This document shows, piece by piece, positions 9,803-21,608 of a DNA stretch of 64,000 bases. Position 1 is the stretch's first letter, and each line of letters begins with the position of its first letter. The notes under the pieces are model-generated. The model saw only the letters and a program-made list of their open reading frames with translations, was not told the origin of the DNA and ran no database searches. Source of the stretch: Acrasis kona (Eukaryota; Heterolobosea; Eutetramitea; Acrasida; Acrasidae); contig JAOPGA020000682.1 of NCBI GenBank assembly GCA_026419775.2, forward strand, positions 22,241-86,240, read 5' to 3'. A program made the translations under genes and the position numbers.

Positions 9803-12473
9803 ATGAACGTACTTGTTGCTCTCTTGGCTTGTGTGCTTCTAATTAGCAGCGTAGAGGTTCTTGGAAAGTTTCAATACACAACCGGATACAACTTGTAAGT
9901 TAATTAAAGCACAACCTTGGTAACAGCATTCGTAGAGCTGGAAATTTGGGAGTAGGAGAATCCACTGCCTATGAAGTCTCATATTATGTACCAGTCAAAA
10001 CAGATGGTAGTCTTAAGGATAAAACTGTTGTCGGTGTGGCGTGCAACTCGTTCCACACTTTATCACTAACATCTGATGGTTTATTGTACTCTTATGGTAG
10101 CAACAGGTAACACTTGACCCTAAAACATTGATCATAACACGTGTAGCAACGGTCAGTTGGGTCATTCCATTACACCAAACAATGTTCCTCAGCCAGTTAA
10201 TACACAGGGGGCATTATCCAACAAAAAAGTCGCAGTTGTAGCAGCTGGATATCTTTACACACTCTTGGCAACCACCGAAGGAGTTCTTGTTTCATTCGGT
10301 GCTAATTCGTATGTACACTTTTCAACCACTCATTTTTAACAAGATCTAGCAACGGTCAAGGGGGTATAGGTTCCCAGGATAAAAATGATAAAAGAGTCCC
10401 ACAGTTGGTGACCACACCCGGAGATTTGAGCCAGAAGAAATTCGTGATAGTGGCTGCTGGAAAGGAACACTCTGCTGCTGTGACTTCTGAAGGTGCATTA
10501 TATACTTTTGGCCTGAACACGTAAGATGAAGCTCTTGAATAACATTTTAACTCGAGCATAGTTATGGACAACTGGGCATAAACAACACCGACACTCAATA
10601 CTCCCCTGTTGCAGTCTATACAGGCGGCGAGCTCCAGGGTAAATTCGTAGTATCGGTAGCTTGTGGAGAAGCATTCACTGTATTAGCAACAAAAGATGGT
10701 TTGGTGTATACGTTCGGTAGAAACAAGTAAGATTATCAAATTACACCTTTAGTTAACCTCTTCTCAGCAATGGTCAACTGGGTAACGGTACAACTTCAAC
10801 TGACATGCCCACCAGTCTTGTTCCAGTCCAAGCCATTGGAGCGTTGGCCGGTAAACAAGTCGTCAAAGTAACTGCCGGAGATGCTTTTGCCCTAGCTTTG
10901 ACTAGTGATGGTAAAGTCTTTTCATGGGGTGCCAACAGGTAAGATTATAACATGAACAGGATATTCACTTGTGTAGTGCTGGTCAGTTGGGTATCGGAAG
11001 CACTGCATCACAAAATAGTCCTGTGGCTATTGCGTCAAACACAGTAACGAACGGTAAAACTTTCGTTCAGATCGCCTGTGGTAAAGCTTTTTCAATGTTA
11101 GCCACCTCTGATGGTGCTGCTGTAGCATTTGGTCGTAACGAGTAAGTAAAATACAAGATCATCATAGTAACAATATGTGCAGTAGGGGACAGTTAGGTTA
11201 CGGAGTTAAATACAACCAACCTTCTCCTTTACAAGTTGTTCCTCCTGGACAATTGAGTCTAGTGAACGTAAACACTACTCAAATTATTGCTGGTGGAGAG
11301 CAACACAGTGCAATTGTATCGATTATAACACCACCCACTCCAACCCCAACTCCAACCCCAACCCCAACTCCTACTGCAACACCAACCCCCACTGCAACAC
11401 CTACTCCAACCCCAACTCCAACACCAACACCAACCCCCACTGCAACCCCAACACCTACTCCAACTCCTACTTCAACCTCAACCCCCACTGCAACACCTAC
11501 TCCAACCTCAACTCCAACTCCTACCCCAACACCCACTTCTACTCCAACACTCACTTCTACTCCAACTTCCATTACAACCTCAACCGCAACTTCTACGCCA
11601 GCATCAACAAGCACAGAAACTCCAGCAGCAACCTCTGCTTCAACAAGTGGACCATCCTCCTCACCAGTTCCAGGACCAGGAACCATGTCTGCAAGCGTCA
11701 CACCTACGGCTACATTAACCTCAGCACCTACCACAAATGCCACCTCAACCACCACACCTACTGCTACTCCAACCCCAACCACCACATCAACCACCACACC
11801 TACTGCTACTCCAGCTGCACCCACATTCAATCCCCTCACAACTACATCAGCCCCAACTGCAACAATTTCTTCAACTACCACTGCTCCTCCAACACCAGTT
11901 GCTTCAACCACTACTTCTGCCCCCACACCATCAAGTCAAGCACAAACCACAGTCACAGTGACATTATCAGGTGAATCTAAAGTTGTGGGAGTCGTACCAT
12001 CCGATTCCACCCTATCATCCACATCATTCTTATTGTTCACAGGTGTCAACGGAACCGCAACTATCAACGTGAAGCCACCAACTTCTTCTTTACCTAGTAC
12101 CGGCGCTACTTCCACTCTTGCCTCTGTAAAACTATCGCTCAAGATTACCAGATGCGACAGCCAATCAATCATCAGAGTAGAAGTCAACTCGAATGGAGTG
12201 TTGATTGGATATGTTGATCAAGTGATTAATGGTGCTGGAACGTCGTTGGTGGATATTACTGAGGTCATGAAGAAGTTTGCAAGGAGAAGAGCCATTAGTG
12301 ACGCTACATTTGCAATGAAGTCGCTGACTCCTGAAAATGCAATCTATGTTTCCAAGGAGTCTATTTCTCTTGACGTGACGACCAAATCGAATGTGGTCAA
12401 CTCTACAAGCAAATCTCAAGCCAGTATACTAGTGACGTTGTTGTGCGTATTTTTGTGTTTATTATTAAATTAG
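9803..12473 (+). CDS. GPI-type surface protein: RCC1 beta-propeller on a Thr/Pro mucin-like stalk
   Basis: Eight exons (9803-9894, 9927-10106, 10147-10308, 10350-10520, 10562-10726, 10768-10938, 10977-11141, 11183-12473) give 798 residues. Residues 1-21 are a signal peptide. Residues ~30-375 hold seven RCC1-like repeats, each with a GxNxxGQLG-type turn. All seven introns fall in phase 2 inside that turn, so each internal exon is one propeller repeat. A low-complexity Thr/Pro stalk follows (11330-11940), then a ~150-residue globular segment. The last 15 residues are hydrophobic and preceded by small residues, fitting a GPI signal. A role in adhesion or surface recognition is inference; intracellular Ran-GEF function is unlikely given the secretion signal. 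Confidence 0.85.
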
Positions 12474-13309
12474 GTTTTTTGTGTGTTAAACCCTTGTTGA
12501 TCATAATTATTGAAAGTGACCGAAAGGTAAGGGAGTGTAATTCTTAAGACGTATCGGTGCACCTACCGTAGTATCCAATGATTTTAATATTAATTTGCTG
12601 TTACACATATAGTCTGATTTCCTGCCAGTATTGTATAATTATTTTACCAATCATCCTTAGTAAGATTGACAGGGATGTTTGTTTAGTACTTGTATTCATT
12701 TTCTTAATTACTACAGTGTCCATTTTTTTTTGCCATTCATTCCATAATTCGTTGATGTTGCTTCAAATTTAGAGATCAGAGTAAAAATGAGCACCTAGAT
12801 CAATGTAGACGGTCATATCGGCCTAGCCTTGCTACCTTCGCCAAAAATTTAGGCAAAATATAGGCCAAACATTGCCATAAATATAAGATCGACTTGTTGA
12901 ATTAATGAATAATCGTTGGTAACAGTATTGATGAAAATTAATTTTTCTTTTTATTATATTTTCTTTTCTTCTTCTCTCCACTTGTCCATTCAGTGAGAAT
13001 TGAGATGTGATCAATTCCATTTGCTGTTGGTGATCTAGTGCAGGGAGTGCGTGTTGTGGTCTGAATACCGGATGCGAAGGATTATATCGATTATAGTGAA
13101 GTAGACGAGGATGATCTCGAAGATTATTTTTTTTAAAATAGAAGCAAGAAGCAAGAAACAAGAATAAACATGTCTTTGATCATTAAATTCGTAAGAAATA
13201 ACCTATTCGCAAAATTTGTTACAACCAGGTTCATCTTCTCGCTATCTTGTACTCGAACCTTCTATTAATTCTTAATCTAAAAATATTTGGTTGTAAAAAG
13301 ATCAACAAC
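12474..13309. other. Intergenic region, no supported gene
   Basis: 836 bp. The minus strand has an open stretch of 109 codons (13161-12832) that starts at TTG and has no domain or good start; an ATG nearby leads into a stop after 12 codons. I leave it unannotated. The region likely holds the RCC1-gene terminator and the promoter of the downstream gene. Confidence 0.4.
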
Positions 13310-14155
13310 ATGAACAACAACACTACCAATGATTACTCAGAGCAGATTGATGAGCCTTTGCGCACGGAGGAGACGTGGGAGGAAGAGCCGTCTTCCAATT
13401 ATTTCCTTGGTGCCAAAATAGCCGTGAAGGGTTTGATTAGGAACTGGAAGCAAGAAACGGTGACGAACTCATACAAAGAGTACTTCTACTCTATAGTATG
13501 GAAGGTAATGGTCGTGCTATATGTACTCGTATTTATAGGTGCTATAATCCTATTACCAATAGTCTTGATATTGCTTCTATTTGAGCCAGGTCTAATATGG
13601 CAAGTGTGTGTGATGGTGCCGCTGTGGGCCTTCAACATTTGTCAACGCGTAAGGCCCATGCAAAACAATACACTATTTATTGAGGGGTTGAGACCTCTTG
13701 ATGAAAATACGGCCAATGACTTTTCAGAGAAGTTGGAAGAAAATGTCGAAATCCAAAGAAAGTCATGGGGCGCGGCAGTCATTGAGGGTATACAAGAGGG
13801 TGCGTACTTTTCGTTAATCTCTTTGTGTCTTTTAGTAATTTCTTTGTTGGTACCCTTCATCGGAAGTTTGATTAGTGCAGTGGGAGAAACTTATCTTGTT
13901 GCAAAATGTCTTGGTTGGAGGCTAGTAGACGTTTACATGACTGGCATCAGAAAAATGGACGACAAACAAAAGAAGAAGTTCGTCAAGAGACATGAGAAGG
14001 CACTGCTTGGATTCTCACTACCTTTTACTTTACTCTGCGGAACACCTCTCGCAGGACCCGTGTTCTTGGGTTATGCTCAAGCAGCAATGGCTGATTTGTA
14101 TCACGACCAAATCCAAAATAGAGAGTATCACATTGTTGACGACAATCAAGTGTAA
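13310..14155 (+). CDS. EI24/LDS-like multi-pass membrane protein
   Basis: 281 residues from ATG 13310 (an upstream in-frame stretch has no ATG). Two strong hydrophobic regions (about residues 65-110 and 180-210) and a weaker third (about 240-265) flank a central acidic linker. The C-terminal pattern (PLAGPVFLGYAQAAMADL) and the VGETYLVAKCLGW stretch resemble the EI24/CysZ-type fold used by fungal lipid-droplet proteins LDS1/LDS2/RRT8. Location is therefore likely ER or lipid droplet. Function is not known. The N-terminal 45 residues are acidic and probably cytosolic. Confidence 0.62.
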   Translation: MNNNTTNDYSEQIDEPLRTEETWEEEPSSNYFLGAKIAVKGLIRNWKQETVTNSYKEYFYSIVWKVMVVLYVLVFIGAIILLPIVLILLLFEPGLIWQVCVMVPLWAFNICQRVRPMQNNTLFIEGLRPLDENTANDFSEKLEENVEIQRKSWGAAVIEGIQEGAYFSLISLCLLVISLLVPFIGSLISAVGETYLVAKCLGWRLVDVYMTGIRKMDDKQKKKFVKRHEKALLGFSLPFTLLCGTPLAGPVFLGYAQAAMADLYHDQIQNREYHIVDDNQV

Positions 14156-14268
14156 ATAAATCCTATTTCTTAGTAAATCGATTGTGTTCTTGTTTGAGGT
14201 CTTTATTGCTTACAACATATCGGAATTGTTTGTTTTAACACAAACAATTATTGAACTTTTGTTTGAAC

Positions 14269-15937
14269 ATGCCACCTAAGAGGTTTATTGACAAAAAGTC
14301 GGCTGTTACTTTTAAAGTTGTGAACAAGGGAGGTGCAGACTCTGAAACTGCACAGGATAAAGTATGGGAGGTCGTAAGGACAGGAAGGGTAAGAATTCTA
14401 TTACTGTTTTTATAAACGAACGAATTAGAAAGCAAAATCAGAAAGAATATTACGGCAAGTAAGAGCATCATTGCCTGCAGGTGCTGTTGTGTCTAAGGAT
14501 GACCTTTACGACGAGGATGATGAATATGGTGATGACGAGGGGGAATTACCAGAAGGAATGAGTAGAATGAGTACATTCAGTTACATCGAAAGCGAACATC
14601 TTGAAGATGATAACTTTATTGGTGGTCTCGAAGGCTACGATGATGATGAAATTGCTGAAATTCGCAGAAAAACTGTTGATGGAACTTTCCCCAACGATGG
14701 ATATGATTATTCTAGACACATGCGTGAAAGGGGTGATGGTGTAGTTCTGAACGCTCTCGAAGTCCTAGAAGTTGTAAAAACTCAAGAAGAACGTACGTTA
14801 ACTTTTCACTCGAGTTACTAACCTTAACAAGTCATCGAAGTTTACAAACCACCTGTCCTAAAAGCTGATGTAAAAATCGAAGACGTGAAAGGAAATCAAG
14901 TCTCTGCAGATAATAACATTGTTGACATTGAAAACGAAGATTTTGAGGTGTTGGAAGAGGAAGCCGACTTTGACACAATCATTCAAAAAATGAAAGATGG
15001 AGAGAAGGTCAGAGAAGACGTACTGGATTCCGACGAAGACGAATTCGAAGACATTGACGAAGGAGAATACGATGATGTTAAGGACGAAGATGTAGACGTA
15101 ATCGATCCTCATGAACATGACCTCAAACCAAAATCACTCCGAAGAGAACAACAAGAAGTAATTGACAGAGAGTTTGAAGAGATGATGAAGGAATACTCTG
15201 ATGACAAGATCGGAGAAGTTGATGTCGAAGAAGCACAAGGATCACTCAAAGTCAGTGAAATTAAAGACGTAGTCGACGACTTTATCAAAAGTACCAAACA
15301 ACATTACGGATCGCGTAGAATCAACGACTACTATGATGCTGGAGACGTTAAGGATCTAACCGATGAACAATTAGAAGCATTAGCGCCACCAGGAACATAC
15401 GCACTGACACAAAAGGAACGTTTATTCGGTCGCAAGGATGTCAGTTATCGGGAGATTATGGACATTATCGGAAAGAGATTAGAATACAAGAGACAATTGA
15501 ACTTACAACAAGGAAAAGAAGAGTTTGAAGAAAGCGACGAAGAGTTTGATAAAGTGGAAGTCAAGAAGGAACAAAAATGGGATGCAGAAAGTATCATCAG
15601 CACATACTCTAATTTGGAAAATCATCCAAAACTGATTATTGAAAAGAAGGTTAACTTGTCTAAAAAGTCGGGAATACCTCTCAACGTGCTGCCAAAGAAA
15701 GAGAATGAGGAAGAAGAAGAAGACGATCAGGATTTACATGAAAACATGGGTATACCTAGAGCCGCCGACGAGACGCAAGAGGAAAAGAAGGAAAGGAAAA
15801 AGTTCGTTAAAATGTACAAAAAAATGATGAGAGAACAAAAGAAGGCATTAAAGACTGCATTTAAAAGTGAAGAAGTCAAACAAAGTAAGATACTGGCCGA
15901 CCCCTCATCAAGACAAAAAATCGTGGTTAAATTTTAA
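14269..15937 (+). CDS. LTV1: LTV1, 40S ribosome biogenesis factor
   Basis: Three exons (14269-14388, 14429-14792, 14832-15937) encode 529 residues. The start MPPKRFIDKKSAVTFKVV is the conserved LTV1 N-terminus. The rest is acidic, with the family's scattered motifs, for example RINDYYDAGDVKDLTDEQ. A basic, RKKFVKMYKKMMREQKKALK-type C-terminal helix follows. LTV1 binds pre-40S particles near uS3 and is released by casein kinase phosphorylation before the beak matures. Introns are 40 and 39 nt. Start choice is firm because the family motif begins at this Met. Confidence 0.92.
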
Positions 15938-16070
15938 TTTTGTTAAAGTTGATTGTGTATTCTTCTTTTGTTGGTTGATGATGATTCTTGACGTGTTCTT
16001 CAAGTGAGAATCCAAAGAGCGGTTGCTTAAATTGAAGGTTCAATTACATCTTTGGTAAAATTAAAAATCT

Positions 16071-17438
16071 ATGAGGAGGAAGGACACGTCGTCATACGGA
16101 ACAACTGGTGAATCTTCGACGCTTTTGTCGGGTGCACCAAAGTCTATGGTTGGTATTGGACCATCATCTGCAGGAAAATATAGTGGCATTGGGAAGAGCA
16201 GTCAAAATCAAACAACAGTTGCTAGCGCAAAAGTGCAGAACACATCAACAAGTTTTAATTACTCCGAAACTTCATCGTATCAATCTGGCTCTGTTGGTTA
16301 TCAATCATCAAATGTTGATTCTCACCAATCAGATAACGCCCGGAGTACGTCCTCCGGCTATCATTCTGGGTTCTCATCAACAAATAATATTGGAACCATG
16401 AAAAAAGATTATTATAATCACGCTCGAGAGAACATGGACAACAAAGATAACAGTCCGTGGTTATTATCTGTAATTACCGACATGCTAAAGTACATTTATG
16501 ATTCAATATCGACAGTTGGTACTGTTGTACCTCTTCGCGGTCGCAGCGGGAGTAGTGCAGCAAAAGGCGACTTCCCATCGCCACAGCTCATCATGGACGA
16601 TTCCACAAGGGCAGAATTAGAAATTTTTAAGGAGTACGCACAAGCAAAGTACGATCCAGAAAACCCCAGCCACGAGAAACTTTTAATGCGCCTTTGGGAT
16701 GTTTGCACGAAAAAAAAATTAAACAGCAGAAAAAGCGAACAATGGAAAGAATTGGGATTCCAAGGAACAGATCCAGCAACCGATTTTAGAGGCTCAGGAC
16801 TATTGGGACTAAAGAACATTTTATATTTTGCGGAGAAGTATCCAGACACATTCAAAAAGCAATACAAACGAACATTAGATACACCAAATGCCTACCCATT
16901 CGTCATTGCAGGATTAAACGTGACCATGCTTTTGTTTAATCTTCTCGGCTGGGGAGTCAACAGTCACAAGATCACAAACATTCAAGCCAAGAAGAAGTTA
17001 ATTGAAATGATAACGAGTGGAGGTGATGTGTATGGTTATGACTTTGAAGTAGATCAAGAAGAGGAGGAACAACAAGCGGATCGTCCAAAAATAAAAGAAG
17101 TCAACCTGCTTGATTTGGGACTTGAAGATGGGTTTAGTGACTTTTCCATTCCTTCCGAACCTACACCACCATTAGCACCTACGAAAAAGAAAAAGACAAA
17201 GAAGACGACCAAGAAGCAGAAACAAAGGAATGTTGTTTTTGAGGAGTTTTATGTTATGACTTTTAGAATGCTTGATAGAGAATGGTATCGTATGAATGCT
17301 AATTACTTTAATTTTCCACAAGTCATGGATGCGACCCGGAAGAGGTTAGAGTCCGCTCTTGAAAGTAAAATTTCTTCGATTGAGGACGTTCAACACTTTA
17401 ACAGCACGATGAAGTTTAGATCATCAGATAACATGTAA
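16071..17438 (+). CDS. ELMO domain protein
   Basis: 455 residues, intronless. The ELMO domain spans about residues 180-325, with the diagnostic GFQGTDPATDFRGSGLLGL stretch and YPFVIAGLNVTMLL. ELMO proteins act with DOCK-type RacGEFs or as Arf-family GAPs (ELMOD), linking receptors to actin or to membrane traffic. The N-terminal 140 residues are Ser/Gly/Thr-rich and disordered. The C-terminus has a Lys-rich tract (about residue 375), then a helical stretch that may be a partner-binding tail. No PH or armadillo region is seen, so it is closer to the short ELMOD or protist Elmo type. Confidence 0.9.
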   Translation: MRRKDTSSYGTTGESSTLLSGAPKSMVGIGPSSAGKYSGIGKSSQNQTTVASAKVQNTSTSFNYSETSSYQSGSVGYQSSNVDSHQSDNARSTSSGYHSGFSSTNNIGTMKKDYYNHARENMDNKDNSPWLLSVITDMLKYIYDSISTVGTVVPLRGRSGSSAAKGDFPSPQLIMDDSTRAELEIFKEYAQAKYDPENPSHEKLLMRLWDVCTKKKLNSRKSEQWKELGFQGTDPATDFRGSGLLGLKNILYFAEKYPDTFKKQYKRTLDTPNAYPFVIAGLNVTMLLFNLLGWGVNSHKITNIQAKKKLIEMITSGGDVYGYDFEVDQEEEEQQADRPKIKEVNLLDLGLEDGFSDFSIPSEPTPPLAPTKKKKTKKTTKKQKQRNVVFEEFYVMTFRMLDREWYRMNANYFNFPQVMDATRKRLESALESKISSIEDVQHFNSTMKFRSSDNM

Positions 17439-17647
17439 AAACATTTTGTGCATCTTTTTGGTCACCAGAAACGAAATAAATTGTTATTTAAATCATATCG
17501 TTTATTATTCTTAAAGTCCTTAAAGTGCTGTTGTATGTTTGATCAATTTTCGGCAATCCTAAACGTCCACTTCATGAGAGGTCATAATAGAATCATTGTT
17601 GGTTGAGTTGTAAATACTCTTGTAATTGAGCAAACTAGTGAGAAGGG

Positions 17648-18520
17648 ATGGTTGGGATACAATATTCTGTTGTTGCAAAGTTTGGAGATATTGTGGACCC
17701 CATAACAAAAGTTGTCATGAGACAAGGCTTTGTACCAGCCGGGGAGTATCCAAACAACAAACCAACCTTAGCTGAAACAGCAAGAACTATTCTCGCCAAC
17801 CCAAAGCTTAAAAAAGGTGACCACCTCAGAACACTTGAACAATCTACGTGTGTGATTATTACATTTAATATTAACCATTTAAGATTCCATTTCCATTATA
17901 AAGTGAGTGGTGAGTTTTGTTACATGTGTATCTCTCTACCAGAATTTCCAAGAAGGATTACTTTCGAGTTTTTAAACGACATTGAAACTCAATTCTTGAG
18001 GAACAGAAACATAGTCTTGAGAAATCTTCTAAAAGACAAGATGGCATATTTCAACAACACGAGCAACGATCAAATATATAAACTAAAGGATCAAATCGAT
18101 GGTGTTAAAGTCGTTATGATAGAGAACTTTGGTAAGACATTATCAAAGATGTTTAGCTAAATACATTAGATAAGGCCCTAGAAAAAGGCGAGGCTTTGGA
18201 TAGGCTTCTTGAAAGAAGTAATGAAATCGTAGACTCCAGCCATGAATTTAAAAAAGGATCTGCAAAATTAAAGAATGCCATGCTGAAGAGGAATTTAATT
18301 TTAGTACTGATTTTGGTAATAATTGCATTGGTAAGTAATCTGCTACAACTTGAGTTTAAATGTCTAGGTAGTTGTATTCATTATTATTTGGGCAGGGTGT
18401 GGAATTCCTGGATGGGAAAGATGTAGACCACCAGCTACTGCTCCTCCAGCTCCACCAGCCCCAACAGTACCACCTCCAACAACAACCACTGCACCACCAA
18501 GTCCTACACCCAAACCTTAA
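17648..18520 (+). CDS. VAMP7: VAMP7-like longin R-SNARE with a luminal Pro/Thr tail
   Basis: Four exons (17648-17847, 17884-18131, 18170-18330, 18368-18520) give 253 residues. A longin domain covers residues ~1-120. The R-SNARE helix follows (IDGVKVVMIENFDKALEKGE, then LDRLLERSNEI with the zero-layer Arg). Next is a TM span (NLILVLILVIIALVVVFIII). It should drive fusion at endosomes, lysosomes or the plasma membrane. Unusually, ~35 residues follow the TM, rich in Pro, Thr and Ala, and would lie in the lumen or outside. The first intron is 36 nt and stop-free, so unspliced reading inserts residues into the longin domain. Confidence 0.85.
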
Positions 18521-18548
18521 TAACAATTTATAAACATTTATTCTACAC

Positions 18549-20923
18549 TTAATTTTTGATTTTATACACCATCTCTGACATTTTTTTATAATACAAGAAC
18601 CTTCCATACTTTTCTTTTGACTCATTTTCATCAATATTTTCTAGTTGACTCATCTCTAAATACACTTCTCCAAGAGATTTAAATGCATTGGCTTGAACCT
18701 CAACATCATCGTGTTTTCTCGCCAACTCCAAATGCTTTTCTAGATGCTTGATGGCATCAGTGTACATTCCTTGTTCTCTGAACAAATCAGACATAATCAT
18801 ACACAATCGCCTCTGCCGATCTCTTAGGTTTTGAATAAACTCTGCCTGTTCGGGACTCGGTTGCATTTGCAAGAACCTTGACGTCAGCACCACTGTGTCA
18901 TCCATACTCTTTAAATAATAACTAAGCGCAGAATTGACTTGACCAAAACTCAAATGACATTTTCCAATTCTCTCACACACAGTTGCAACTTGCACCTCTA
19001 TGTCTGCATCCATGTTTCTCGTTTCAGCTAGAACTCTCATTTTCCTCTCCCATATAGTTACGGACTCTTTATAACACTCCAGCGATTCATAAACAATTGC
19101 CAAGTTTGTCAACCTATAGTTAAATATCATTAATCAATGACCACTAACGATTTTAAATAGCCAGTTCTGTACTTGTGTTGATGGGTGAAATCACAAGCTT
19201 TCTGGTAGTATTTAATTGCATCCTTTTTTTGATTTCTCTTCAGTAAGTAGCTCCCTAAAATGGTATAAACTTCAGCAAAAGCACATCTTGGAGGTAGCGC
19301 TACTCTAGGAGCTGAAGCTATATAATCATTATACTCTGTTTTCAAATCCATAAGTACTTCTTCAGCCATATGTTTCAGTTCATTGATGTCATCTTTTATA
19401 GCTATCGTAATTTAAAAAACAAAAAACAACTCTTTAAGTGTACCTTGATCTAGCTCTTTTGTAATACATGTTAGCTCATTTCCAGCTAGCATGTGGTCAT
19501 ATCTGATAGATTCTTCTTCGATATCTGATGTAGCTATATAGCTAGCCTTTACATCTAAATCGCTACATCTAGATCTATAAGTGACATCTCCAGCAAAGCT
19601 TGAATCAAAACTAATATCAGACCTAGGCGTATAGCTACTTTCAGCTGTTATTCTTCTACAAGGAGCTGATCCACTTCTTGATTTTAAGCTACCTCTTCTC
19701 ATGCTCAAAATATTCATAGGAGAATCTTGTGGCATGAAATCTAAACGGAATCTTGGAGATGCGACTTGATTGAGAGTAGATTTATTTTCTCTAGGAGTCC
19801 TCGGTGTAGCTGATTTTGATGGCAATGATGATGAAGGTGTTTGTCTACGAGGTGATTTTTTGTGCTTGGATTGAGACCAAAATTCCTTTCTTTTATCCAA
19901 GTACTGTAATGTGTTGGTTACTATTCCATGTACCATGTTCTTCTTTTCAAGTCCATTTACTGTGCGAGAAAAACCTGTAAATGTAATCACTCTGTAAAAT
20001 GTAAAAATTAAAAAATTACTGTCATCGCTTAATAGCTCTTTTAAAAATTGTTCATCTGTACAAAACTCACCCAGTACTTGACTTTTTAGCTTGGTTGTGC
20101 TCTTTTTTGAGCGGGTGGAGCTAGTTGGTGATTTGGATGTTGATTTGTGCGCATGTTCGTTTAAGGATTCTGGATCCAATTTTAGTGGGGACAGTACGCT
20201 TGCAGTGCTCATAGCACCGCTTTTTCTAAGGGAATCAATCTGGTCTTGCTCTAATAATGTTAGTCTAATTGTAATGTTATAAAATTTACGAATGGACTCA
20301 TTAATGGCAATCTTTGCTTTTCTGATCCCCCTAATGAAATCCTGTATATCCTTTCTTAGCGAGAATCCCTTATAGTAATAGATGAGTGAATACTCAAATT
20401 TTCCACTTGCATAAAGTGCTTCTGCTTTTTGTAGAAAACCCTGAGAAGTATTATTAAGTTGTAATAGTTGGTATTGTACTTTATAGTAGTTGGTGTCATA
20501 AGAGAGGGCAGTGTCTGCGTCTTTGACGGCGAGTTCAAATTGTCCTAAATTTTGGTAGCACTTCGATCTGCATACGAGCACATGTTTACTTTTGGGACCT
20601 AATTGGATTGCCCTGGTGAATGCGTTTAATGCTTTCGCCCAATTGTGCAGTTTCATATTAACTTCTCCCTCTGCAACACAACTAGAGTATTGACTTTGTT
20701 TTGGGGTCTCTCCTTTATTTTTTTTAACAGATTCGACTTCGCTCTGTGGGTCACTCAAGAACAATAAATTGTCATTGTCGATGAACTCCTCAAAACTTAA
20801 TTGAACTTCTTTTTGTTGTACTTTTGGAGTTTCAATGTTATTAATACTTCGATGTGACAGCGGTATTCGGGGAGACTTCAACTTCTTACTCACCTCAACA
20901 TGTTGTGTTATTGAGGTTGACAT
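18549..20923 (-). CDS. ODAD4: ODAD4/TTC25, outer dynein arm docking TPR protein
   Basis: Five exons (20923-20480, 20440-20020, 19974-19444, 19401-19149, 19113-18549) encode 737 residues. The N-terminal TPR block (YSSCVAEGEVNMKLHNWAKA, then KGFLQKAEALYASGKFEYSL) and the NTLQYLDKRKEFW linker match TTC25/ODAD4, which docks outer dynein arms to axonemal doublets. More TPRs fill the C-terminal third. A basic, Ser-rich linker lies at residues ~365-480. Two introns (39 and 45 nt) are in phase and stop-free. Once removed, the TTC25 blocks become contiguous, which supports them. It is head-to-head with a small gene (start codons 123 bp apart). The organism therefore makes, or recently made, motile cilia. 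Confidence 0.85.
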
Positions 20924-21046
20924 AAAAATTTATTACTTTGCGACCTTTGGATCGTATCCAAATGTTATAGTAACAATATAAATTTCGCACTATAAAGAAC
21001 AATCAAAGGTTTAGGTTAGTTGACCTTACAATAATTGTAGACAAGC
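20924..21046. promoter_or_regulatory. Shared divergent promoter of ODAD4 and a small gene
   Basis: 123 bp separates the two start codons. It is AT-rich and must contain both transcription starts, so the genes are likely co-expressed. A specific binding site cannot be named with confidence. Confidence 0.5.
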
Positions 21047-21608
21047 ATGAATAGGAGTAAGATGATGGCGGAAACTCTGCCAGATATAAGAGTTCAAAGA
21101 AAGAAAGCTATTTACCAAAACGACGAATACAAAAAGAAGTATGACTGATTTCAGCTCAACTCCAGTAACATGCATTAGTGAATATCTGCACGATGTAGCA
21201 GAAAGTGTTTCAAATCAGGAGCGCAGTAGTTTAAGAGAAACAAAATTCAGTAAAGGATTTCATAGAAGACCGCAAAATTCAATACAGCAAGATACTGATA
21301 GAATGGAAAATGAAGCTATAAGGGAACAAAGATTACAAGCACAAAAAGCTTACAGAAGAGATAATCTTAGAAAAGCGTTTGAGATTGGTAGCAATCCAAT
21401 TACTGGAGAAGTGAGACAAAACAAAGTTCACAAAGACACGCCTATAAGGCGGAATTATCCGGACATGAAGTTTACTCATGATTCTCAACGCCCAAATCAG
21501 GAAAGCAGGAACGTCGCAAGAGAGACACGGATAGCAAATGAGGGGTTGAACCAAAAGCGAGATTATTCAGTTAAAGATTTCTTCAAGTCGTACGATACAT
21601 ATCAATAG
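21047..21608 (+). CDS. Small basic protein, possible ciliary partner of ODAD4
   Basis: Two exons (21047-21138, 21179-21608) with a 40-nt intron give 173 residues. It is charged and mostly helical or disordered, with no TM or signal peptide. One notable phrase is RRDNLRKAFEIGSNPITGE. The NPxTG-type turn followed by basic residues is reminiscent of small microtubule inner proteins, but this is only a resemblance. An ATG inside the intron (21141) could also open a frame, yet splicing from 21047 gives a longer and cleaner N-terminus. Shared promoter with ODAD4 is the main hint to function. Confidence 0.6.

Noticed and set aside
11279-11926. 215-codon minus-strand frame of Val/Gly repeats
   Set aside because: Antisense shadow of the Thr/Pro stalk in the RCC1 gene.
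12832-13161. 109-codon minus-strand frame
   Set aside because: Starts at TTG, no homology. The nearby ATG leads to a stop after 12 more codons. Not enough support for a gene.
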